The translations under genes were made by a program, and so were the position numbers. A model generated the notes under the pieces. It worked only from the letters and a program-made list of their open reading frames with translations. It did not search any database and was not told the origin of the DNA. A stretch of 64,000 nucleotides of DNA from Erodium maritimum (taxonomy: Eukaryota; Streptophyta; Magnoliopsida; Geraniales; Geraniaceae). The stretch is taken from the NCBI GenBank assembly GCA_963921825.1, contig OY997594.1, forward strand, positions 35,446,956 through 35,510,955, written 5' to 3'. Positions 33,055-42,154 of this stretch are shown here, in pieces. Within the stretch, counting starts at the first letter, position 1. Each line of letters begins with the position of its first letter.

Positions 33055-33348
33055 TCAATTTAAAAGACCATCAATAATACGCCCGCAAACAGCTTTGTTC
33101 CCTTCCATCCATTCTACAAAACTCTTGAACCACGCTGGCTCCTCCACAGATTGAATGTCACCCTGAAACTGGTCTACCCAAGGATGACCTTGTTCGAACC
33201 GGGTTTTTCCTTCCGCTAGTAGTTGGCGTTGAATCAACGGTATATTTATCTCGCGTGCACGTCGCTCCATGTTGGCCAAGCGTTGATGATGTTCCTCCAT
33301 GATTTGGTAGTATTGCTGCAACCACGTTGGTTGAGGTGCAGGTTCCAT
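33055..33348 (-). CDS. Small Trp-motif gene, family B copy 3
   Basis: A 97-residue protein starting MEPAPQPTWLQQYYQIMEEH. A helical stretch with HHQRLANMERR is followed by a charged linker and the family signature EEPAWFKSFVEWM, then a C-terminal helix ending IIDGLLN. It is preceded by a leader intron (33350-33423) whose acceptor TTTGTGTCAG is joined to the base before the ATG, as in copy 2. A TATA box is at 33497-33503. The frame is intact. Its nearest neighbour is the last exon of the Ulp1-like gene, about 350 bp away on the same strand. No family in my knowledge matches. Confidence 0.6.
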   Translation of the reverse strand: MEPAPQPTWLQQYYQIMEEHHQRLANMERRAREINIPLIQRQLLAEGKTRFEQGHPWVDQFQGDIQSVEEPAWFKSFVEWMEGNKAVCGRIIDGLLN

Positions 33349-33496
33349 CCTGACACAAACATACACATGTTTAAAGGTTCGAAAATAACAGACATATTTA
33401 CGAAAGAACAATGTTACCAATACCTGATGGCCAAAGATTATGTGATGTTGGAGGATTGGATGGATGGAGTGAGTGAAATGGGAAGTGTAGAGGTCC

Positions 33497-33503
33497 ATTT
33501 ATA
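33497..33503 (-). promoter_or_regulatory. TATA box of family B copy 3
   Basis: The minus-strand context is CACGCCTATAAATGGACC, 149 bp before the ATG including the leader intron. Confidence 0.55.
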
Positions 33504-33707
33504 GGCGTGGTGTGGTGTGGTGACAAGGGTGAAGATCAATCAATGAGAATTCAACATGTTGGTGAGATGCAGTTGTGTATTTAATTGGAGTTATTTTAAT
33601 GCAAACATTCAGGTATGCGTACAAACATCAGATATGAGTCAAACCATCAAAAATATATTCGTCACTTGTCATTCAAAAGTTTATCAGTCATCCAACATAT
33701 ATACATA

Positions 33708-36700
33708 CTACAAAAGATATTCGTCATCCGTCATCACATGCATACAATATTTGATGCGAAACTGCGGCACAAGTGTATGTCGTATGTGGTCTTTGAATTC
33801 CAGTTCCGCCATCCCCACCTCGATGAACTTGAGGGTGTAGATCCCACTATCGTCCATCCTACAAACAAACACCAATATAATAAGCATGACATACAAGACT
33901 GTACTGCAAAGGTAAAATAAATAAGTCTGATACTTACTTCACGGCTTGCGGTATGAGTTCCACCCTCTCGAAGGTAAAATCCGCGTTGTATGCGGATAAT
34001 GTCTCCGATGTCCCGGGTAAAATCCGGAAGAGCATCTTAGGGAGCATGTTGACATACGGGGTCATCAACACCTTCATCTCGAACTCTGATATCTGGGGAC
34101 GGTAGCTGTCGTACACTTGGATTTTTTTTGCTTGCACGTCCACAACCAACAATATCCAATGCTTGTTCTTGTGGTTCACTGGAAAATAAATCTTCTGCGC
34201 AGACATACACGTGCAGGGATAGACATCCGGCTTCTCCCCTCGAGCATAGTTCATGAGCTCAAGGTCCGGTTCTATATTCGCCTCATACTCTGCACATCAT
34301 AGCTTGTGGAACACACAATCCAGCACTACATGGCTCTGCCTGAAAACATTCGGAAAATGTCGTTGTCTGCACCGTATGCCTGACAACGCATCGTCCATAT
34401 GCTGCACAAAGTTGAAAACAATATAAATTATACATTGCCAGGAAAAATATACTCATATGCTGCTTAAAATAAAATACTAACCTATGGTGTGACCCATTCG
34501 CCAGGGGTTGCCAATGGCCGGTAATATGAGGCGGGTAGGCCTCTGTAGAGGACTCCGTCCTGCAAACCGGTACGCACGGTACCAGAGTAATTCCTCAACC
34601 GTTGGGGAATCTTCGCTGCAGGGTTCCAACTGCGGATCAGCCTCTGATCAAGGACACCGAGCAACTGGGTCCTCTTCCTCTTTCTGGAACTGGGCGGATC
34701 AGGTTCAAATAGGTGACGGGGAAGGGTAACCACGATCGATGGTGGCTCCCGAGGCTCCGAGGGTTCCCCCGGAGCCTGAGTCTGTGCCCCCGGAGCCTGA
34801 GACTGTGCCTCATCACCGACACCTTCATCGTCGGTCTGTACCTTCTCCCAAGACGACAGTTCCCGCGCAGGAGTTTGACTGACCTCCTCCTCCCCTTCGA
34901 CCTCCAGACCTTCCCAAAAAGTCGACAGTGACCCCTCCATAGACTTACCCCCCTCTTCCCCTCCTCCAAGTACCCCTCCCGCACTACGTGTCTGAGAATC
35001 AACTACCACGATCGGTGCTGGAACTGGAACCTGTCCCTCCTCAACCCCCTGCTGAACTGCAACCTGTCCCTCCTCACACATCACCTGTCCCTCCTCCCTC
35101 CTCACCTGAACATCAACCTCACCCCCCATCTGAACATCAACCTCACCTCCCATCTCAACCTCATGGACCATATCCATATCCGGGGGTCCATGGCTAGACT
35201 CTCCAACCTGTTCCCGTCTTCCTCCTGCGTCACCTGATCCACGAGGCTGAGATTCATCATCCCTTTGAGATCCGGCTTCATGCGATCGATGAGACCGATG
35301 CGGGCAATGTGATCCTCGGGAGTCGCCCCCAGATGCACGGTCGGCAGGCCTGGGCAGCGGGTCACGGGCAGCGCCCTGGGTCCGGAGTAGATGAAGGATC
35401 TCATCTAGTTTTCCCCCAAACTCTCTCCGCAACGCTCCGATGGCGCCCCCAAACTCAGTCCGTACCGCTCCAATAGAGTCCGCAACGGATTGGATCTTGC
35501 CCTGCAACTCTCCTATCTCAACGCGGACACCTCTAATATGATAATCTACTGCGGCCTGTTCCCCCTGACGACGAGGGGTCTGGGGTAACTCTCCTACCCC
35601 GATGGTGGCCTCTTCCCGGCGACGAGAGCACTCAGCTCCATCCCGAACCGGATCCGGCGGTGTCTGCTCTGTACCCATCACCTCATCCCCGGACTGATGA
35701 TCAGGTGTCGGCTCCCTTCCAACTGGCTCTGCTTGCTCCATACCCTCATCATCCCATTCTATCTCCCCTCCAGCCTCCAAAATTTCCGCAATCCGCTCAA
35801 GCGTCCTATCCGCTACCCTGTCGGGTATGACTCCCACATTTTGATTATGCGGAAGTGCCCTCTCTATTTCTGTGGGTATTAGGACACCCCGAGTCACCTG
35901 CACCTGCACACACATAACCATTAAATTCAATTTATATAACCAACCTACACCTACAATTATACGTCTACACTTATATTTTTTTACCTCGTCTTTCTGAAAT
36001 TTGGTTGTCACCTCATCCGCCGATGGGGCCTTGGGCTATTTCGTGCGCCACTTAAAAAAACTCGGTAGGTCCTCACTGTACTGTGGGTCCACCGTCCCCC
36101 ACTTACTTGCCAGTGCTTCCATAGACTCAAATACAAAAGGCTGTTACACAAATCAAATTATTAATAACCAATACGTAAATTAATTGATATTAATGCTCTT
36201 ATTCAAATTGTATTAAATGTTTTACGTACCGTAAATATCGGGAGCATACCGCATATGGTGTATGTGGCCCCCTGTCTGCCAGGGACGAGCGATTGGAACT
36301 TCGCTCTCAACTCTCAAATACAATCCTCCCTCAGATGTCGGAAGGAGATATACCCCCACGGGTACCGGTTGAACATGTCCAGGTTTTCTACTAATCCCAT
36401 CCACTTTGGCTCAATGGGTGTTGTCACTTTTGTGTGAGGTATCAACGCATCAGTGACGAACAGCAGCTGAGCCATCTTCACAATATTATAATCTGGATCG
36501 GTCCTCCGGGTCCTCGGTTTCAACCGGGTAGTCACAAGGGCGGTCAACTTGTTTGCAGGTCTAGTGGAGACACTCCACGCTGGTTGTGACCAAAATGTCT
36601 TTTCTCGAATGCTGTGGAACTCAATTGTCTCCTAAAATTTTCATCTCCACGGATCGGTGTTGAGCAATTCAACCCCGTCATCAATGCGTATTCCTTCAGG

Positions 36701-37047
36701 GACAACCTGATAGGTTTCCCTTTCACCACGAACCACATTTCGGAGTCCCTTCTCACCGTGGTACTCCTGACTAATAGCATCCACGCCAGGTTGTTGGAGG
36801 GCTGGAACTTCTCCGGTAACCTGGTGAACATCCCGAATGGACCCGCTCTTATTGCTGCAACTGTCAGCGGGTCCGCATCCTTCAGCTCATTGTACTTCTC
36901 ATACAAGACCTTATACCCACACCTGGCTGTCACACGACAGTTGAAGTACTCGCCATCTTGCAGTTCTGTTTCAATTCTTGGAAACCGTTGAGGTGCTTCT
37001 GACGGAGTTGCACTCGGTATCGAAACAGAACCTACTTCCTCTTCCAT
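33708..37047 (-). pseudogene. DUF1985/Ulp1-like cysteine protease gene of the MULE, broken
   Basis: Kaonashi-type MULEs carry a gene with an N-terminal DUF1985 domain and a C-terminal C48 (Ulp1/SUMO protease-like) domain. Exon 1 starts at ATG 37047 and shows DUF1985 (WFVVKGKPIRLSLKEYALMT, then YPWGYISFRHL after a frame change near 36560). A short exon and a large hydrophilic exon (to 34482) follow, rich in Glu, Gly and Pro with an MGGEVDVQ repeat. The protease exon has the His (NKHWILLVVDV) and Asp (QVYDSY) of the catalytic triad. The last exon (33858-33708) has DDSGIYTLKFIEV, where Ser (AGT, 33846-33848) replaces the nucleophilic Cys. In-frame stops lie at 36314-36316, 36036-36038, 34482-34484 and 34297-34299. 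It is clearly not an active protease gene. Confidence 0.85.
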
Positions 37048-38103
37048 TGACTATATTATGATTATAAGATGCATCCTAACATTATCTAGTAATCCAAATT
37101 GTAGTAGTAATATTATCAATATAAAATAACATTAACTAGTAATCAAAACTGTCATGGGCCGAACGGCCTTTCACCTAATTGTCCTTGGCCGATCGGGCAA
37201 CAGAGAGTTTGGTCACTTTCCCAGTCGGCTCATACTGACCCCATTCGGCGCCGTTTGGACCTTGCTACACAAGATCAAAACGCCACGTTTTACTACCGAT
37301 ATGCGCCGTCTGGAGCCTTTGGAAGGCAAATGATTGGGGGCCAAAACGACGTCGTCATTGGTGAAGGGGTGTCAGTTTGGGCCATGGACTGGGCCTCACC
37401 GAGCTTATTGGGCCGTGGACTGGGCCTCAACCACCTTAGTGGGCCCAACCTGCTCCGTTTGGTTCAACCACATGGAGCTGGTCGGCCCCAAAACGACGTC
37501 GTTATGGGGTCTCATTCGGATCCGACTGGGCTCCCCAATCGGAGCGGATTGGGGACAAAACGTTGTCGTTGTGTCCCCGACCTACTCCGTCTGGAACTCC
37601 AGCGACTCAGTGGGCTAAAACGCCACCGTTTTAGCCCCAATCAGCGCCGTCTGGACCCCAGTCGACGACACTGATTCCTTCTCAGGCAACGACCCTATTC
37701 CCTTCTACGCCTCCCCCATTCGCCGTAGCCTCACCGGCGATTTACAGTAACTAAACCCTAGGTTTTGCAAAAGGGAACTAAATCTAACACAAAATGTACG
37801 AGTTCAAATCGGACGTACCTGGTTCGACATTGTTGGGGTTCAAAATGTAGGAATTTCCTCTCGCCGGCGTCGTTGCTTCCTCGGAGATGATCAGCGCTCT
37901 CGAAGTCGTCGACAATCGTATTTCTGACTTTGACTCAGTGACGAAGACGAAGAGGCAAAGAAGAAGAAAGGCGAGGGTATAACCGGCAGTTCATAATGTT
38001 TTGAATCAAAAGAAAAACAAAAATTCGAATTATTTCGAATGCCAAATTACCGAGGCTACCCCGCAAATATATTAGCGTGATAAGGCCCTTTCCAATAATT
38101 CCT
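37048..38103. other. Right subterminal region of the MULE
   Basis: No gene was seen. It contains a CCGATCGG palindrome (37189-37196), repeated AAAACG(A/C)C words such as CCCCAAAACGACGTCGTTAT near 37490, and GCGCCGTTTGG/GCGCCGTCTGG modules that resemble the minisatellite at 29700-30175. A GC-rich stretch before 37930 looks like the leader of the Ulp1-like gene or captured sequence. The last 45 bp form the terminal repeat. Confidence 0.55.
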
Positions 38104-38262
38104 ACAAAATAAGGTTACAAATTCGTATGCTCTTTCTTCCTCTGATATTTTTTGAACAAAAATAAGTAAGAAGGAGAAGAGATTGAATGACGTTGAAGAA
38201 AAGAAAAACTATGATATGTTATTCTTACATTATGCGTTGGGACACGTAATCGAAAAGTAGAA

Positions 38263-38269
38263 TATATAA
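38263..38269 (+). promoter_or_regulatory. TATA box of the phospholipase D gene
   Basis: TATATAA lies about 115 bp upstream of the chosen ATG and about 160 bp from the right edge of the MULE. Confidence 0.45.
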
Positions 38270-38381
38270 CCTTGCTTTGAACGTAAGTTCATGTTCCCGC
38301 CAAAACCCATTTTCTCCTTTTATAAGCATCTATGATCAGATATCCTGTTCATCATCCCCTGTGTTTTTGTTTCTGTCTTCA

Positions 38382-41300
38382 ATGGAGGCACTCTACCTCC
38401 ACGGCGACCTGGAGCTCCACATTTACGAAGCCCAGCGGTTGCCCAACATGGACGTCTTCTCCAACCGTCTCCGGCGGTGCTTCACCCCCTGCGGGGGCGG
38501 CACCACCACCGAGAAAGACATCCACGACCCCAACCTGATGACCAGCGACCCCTACGTGACGGTGACCGTCCCTCAGGCCACCCTCGCCCGCACCCGCGTC
38601 ATCAAGAGCAACCCCAACCCCGTCTGGAACGAGCACTTCCACATCCCTCTCGCCCACCCCGTCGCCACCCTGGACGTCGAGGTCAAGGACGACGACCTCT
38701 TCGGCTCCGAGCACATCGGCACCGCCCAGTTCCCCGCCCGGGACATTCTCTCCGGCAACAAAATCAGCGGCTGGTTCCCCCTCCTGGGGCCCTCCGGGAA
38801 GCCCCCCAAGCCCGACACCGCCATCAGGCTGGAGATGAAGTTCACTCCCTGTCAGAACAACCCCCAATACGGCAACGGCATTGGGGAAGTGAAGCACACT
38901 TACTTCCCTCTGAGGAGAGGGTGTGATGTGAGACTGTATCAGGACGCTCACGTGCCTCCGGCGGGGCTTCTGCCGGACATCCAATTAGACGGAGGGAAGA
39001 AATTCGAGCGGCACGCCTGCTGGGAAGACGTATGCTTTGCAATTGCAGAGGCTCATCACGTGGTTTACGTTGTGGGTTGGTCTGTTTTCCATAAGGTGAG
39101 GCTCGTCAGGGAACCAACCCGCCCCCTGCCCAGAGGCGGAGACTTGACTCTTGGTGAATTGCTCAAGTACAAATCCCAAGAAGGCGTCCGAGTTCTCATG
39201 CTGGTTTGGGATGACAAGACTTCCCACGATAAGTACTTGATCAAAACGGTATACTAACTTATACATGTATTTCATATGCACACACTAACATTTAGAAATT
39301 ACGGAAACATACACATCTTTATATATGTTAAAATTACAGATGCATGCACGTTACCAAATGTAAAAATTAGGATAGATATGTGTAATTTTTAAAAATTAGC
39401 GTGTACATGTGTTATATGTGTACATGTTAGCGTAGGTAAATGTAATTAACCCTTTATTCAACTTTACTCTCGCATCCTGGAATTTGTTTATCAAGTTATA
39501 AATAATGTCAAGTGGCAATATTGGTGCACTGCAGACTGGAGTTATGATGACACATGATGAGGAAACACTTCGATTTTTCAAGCATTCATCTGTTATTTGT
39601 AAGTTGGCTCCTCGCTATGCCAGCAGTAAACTTGGCTACTTCAAACAGCAGGCAAGCTTTTCTTTCAGTTTCTCGTCTCAGTTCCTTGGTTTCTTCCCAA
39701 GACAAACTCTTGCTATGTGTTTTTCTTCCAGGTTGTTGGAACCCTGTTCACACACCATCAAAAATGTCTTCTAGTGGATACTCAGGCGACGGGTAATAAT
39801 CGCAAGATAATTGCATTTCTTGGCGGTCTTGATCTCTGTGATGGTCGTTATGACACGCCTGAGCATCGTCTATTTCGTGATCTCAACACAGTATTTAAGG
39901 ATGACTTTCACCAACCTACATTTCCTGTGAGTCACTCATTAACTATTTTCTGCACACAATATTCAAATTTTAAACTTAACTCTGATATATATTTTGCAAG
40001 AATTTCTCAATTTGTCTACTTCATCATTAAAATATATGCTTTTCTTAGTAGAAATTGAGGAATATCAAATATTTAAATCATTGAAGCTTGAGCTATTATT
40101 CCTCAATTTCTACTAATTTTGAAAACAATTGTATATTTCTTTGCTGATAAGCGCCCCTTGGAATGTATTTATGTAAGGCTGGAACTAAGGCACCTAGAGA
40201 ACCATGGCATGACTGGCACTGTAGAATAGACGGGCCTGCTGCATACGATGTTCTTATAAACTTTGAGCAGCGGTGGAGGAAAGCAACCAAGTGGAAAGAG
40301 CTTGGACTGCGCCTCAGAAAGGTGTCTCACTCTCGATGGCACGATGATTCTCTCATTAAGATCGAAAGGCTCTCATGGATTTTAAGCCCTCCCTTATCCA
40401 ATGACAGGGACGGCACCACAATTGTTCCAGGAGACGAACCAGGAATATGGGTTACACGTGAAGATGACTCTGAAAACTGGCATGTTCAGGTTCAATATTG
40501 CATGGATATTTTCTTAAGTTCCCTTTTTCGTTTCAAAAAAACTTGATTAAATATTGGTCGGGAATATGTTTTTGTTGCAGATATTTCGGTCTATTGACTC
40601 AGGATCACTCAAAGGGTTTCCAAAACAAGTCCACGAAGCTAGATCCCAGGTTATATGAATTTCTTTTCTTCTTAGTCGTTTTTGTTAGTCAATATTGACC
40701 AAAGATAATACTGAATAGGATATTTGATGAAGAGTGACATTTCTTGCTGCAGAATCTTATCTGTGCAAAAGACCTGGTAATAGATAAAAGCATCCAGACA
40801 GCATACATCCAAGTGATAAGATCCGCTCGAAATTTCATATATATTGAAAATCAGTATTTCATTGGATCATCCTACGCATGGCCATCATACAAATTTGCAG
40901 GTTCAAATTACATCCTTATCACCGTCTGCAGAAGAAAACATGAACGCCTATTTTTTCCTTATCTGTATGATTAAGTTGTTTTCTTTCATTGTATGAGCAG
41001 GAGCTGACAATCTAATCCCGATGGAACTTACTTTAAAGATTGTTGATAAAATTAGAGCCAACGAGAGATTTGCAGTGTATGTTGTTGTACCGATGTGGCC
41101 AGAGGGTGATCCAACCACAGGTGCCATGCAAGAAATTCTATATTGGCAGGTAAAATGGTTACGGACTCTCTAAAACTGTCTGAACATGGTTTCATTATGC
41201 TTGTCTGCAGATAAATGTTAGTTATGTTGTTACTCCTTGCAGGCGCAAACCATGGAAATGATGTATGGAATTATCGCGCGTGAACTTAAATCATTGAACA

Positions 41301-42154
41301 TTACAGACTCACAACCTCAAGACTACCTCAACTTTTTTTGTCTTGGTAATCGTGAAGAGATTACTGAGGGAAACCTGCTCAACTCTTTTGCTAATACTAA
41401 CATGGTAACTATCATTTAGTCTTGATTCTGATATTGGCAAGGCATGTTCCTTTATTGAAATGGATGATCAAAATTGCTTACAGGTGTCCGATTCGTACAA
41501 GTATCGGCGATTTATGATCTATGTGCATGCCAAGGGAATGATAGTAGATGATGAGTACGTTGTAATGGGTTCTGCAAATATTAACCAGAGATCAATGGCT
41601 GGTACAAAAGACACAGAGATAGCTATGGGTTCATATCAACCTCATCACACATGGGCTAATGGGAGGCATCCTCATGGCCAGGTTAGTTTCACTCAACTAT
41701 GCAATTTCATGCCTACTTTGTTAGAGCTTTAAAACATTTCTTTGCCTTGCAATCTTTTTCATCCTAGCTGTGATATATTAGAGATGAAGTAATAGCATAA
41801 ATGCACCCTAAAGAGTTGCTGCAAGTGTTCTTTGTATTGAAACAAACATGTGTTCAGGTGTACGGGTACAGAATGTCACTGTGGGCAGAGCATCTTGGGT
41901 TTGTAGAGAAATGGTTCGATGAGCCGGAGAAATTGGCTTGTGTGGAGAAAGTGAATGAGATAGCTGTAGAGAACTGGAAGCGGTTCACAGCAACCGAGTT
42001 TACGAAATTGCAGGGCCATCTTCTCAAGTACCCTGTGCACATACAAGCTGATGGCAAGGTGGTCTCTCTTCCTGGGCATGAGAATTTCCCTGATGCCGGC
42101 GGTAAAGTCATCGGGGCTTATTCCAACACCATTCCTGATACTCTCACCACCTAG
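38382..42154 (+). CDS. PLDDELTA: Phospholipase D, delta type
   Basis: It hydrolyses membrane phospholipids to phosphatidic acid; PLD-delta in plants is plasma-membrane bound and acts in stress signalling. Ten exons keep frame: 38382-39248, 39535-39651, 39732-39926, 40178-40489, 40581-40649, 40753-40900, 41001-41149, 41243-41404, 41484-41681 and 41858-42154, giving 837 residues (Arabidopsis has ~868). The N-terminal C2 domain covers residues about 8-160 ([25 protein letters not shown]). The two HxKxxxxD catalytic motifs are His337/Lys339/Asp344 and His688/Lys690/Asp695. [21 protein letters not shown] segment and the ending LPDTLTT are typical. I chose the ATG at 38382 because homologues start just before LHGDL; an upstream in-frame start is not conserved. 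Exon 1 is strikingly GC-rich. Intron 2 (39652-39731) has a GC donor. Delta is favoured over beta/gamma because the N terminus is short and the best remembered match is delta. Confidence 0.95.

Larger units (their letters stand above)
25696..38103. mobile_element. 12.4-kb Mutator-like element, Kaonashi (MuDR + Ulp1) type
   Basis: ACAAAATAA occurs exactly at 25687-25695 and 38104-38112, a 9-bp target duplication typical of MULEs. The element ends are related in inverted orientation: GGGAACGATTTATTAAAAAG on the left and AGGAATTATTGGAAAGGG on the right (minus strand). Both are followed inward by a GGCCTT...GCTAAT..ATT..GC block about 15-35 bp from the end. The cargo is a MuDR-type transposase (+), a DUF1985/Ulp1-like gene (-) and six small minus-strand genes. 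It lies between two host genes that are adjacent in Arabidopsis. Its genes are broken, so it is probably no longer autonomous. Confidence 0.85.

Noticed and set aside
34482-36011. A free-standing 509-codon gene
   Set aside because: It is the large hydrophilic exon and adjoining intron sequence of the DUF1985/Ulp1-like gene; a GTTAGT donor and GTGCAG acceptor flank the exon.
38277-38381. Upstream in-frame start for the phospholipase D gene
   Set aside because: It would add 35 poorly conserved residues close to the TATA box, while homologues begin just before LHGDL, at the ATG at 38382.
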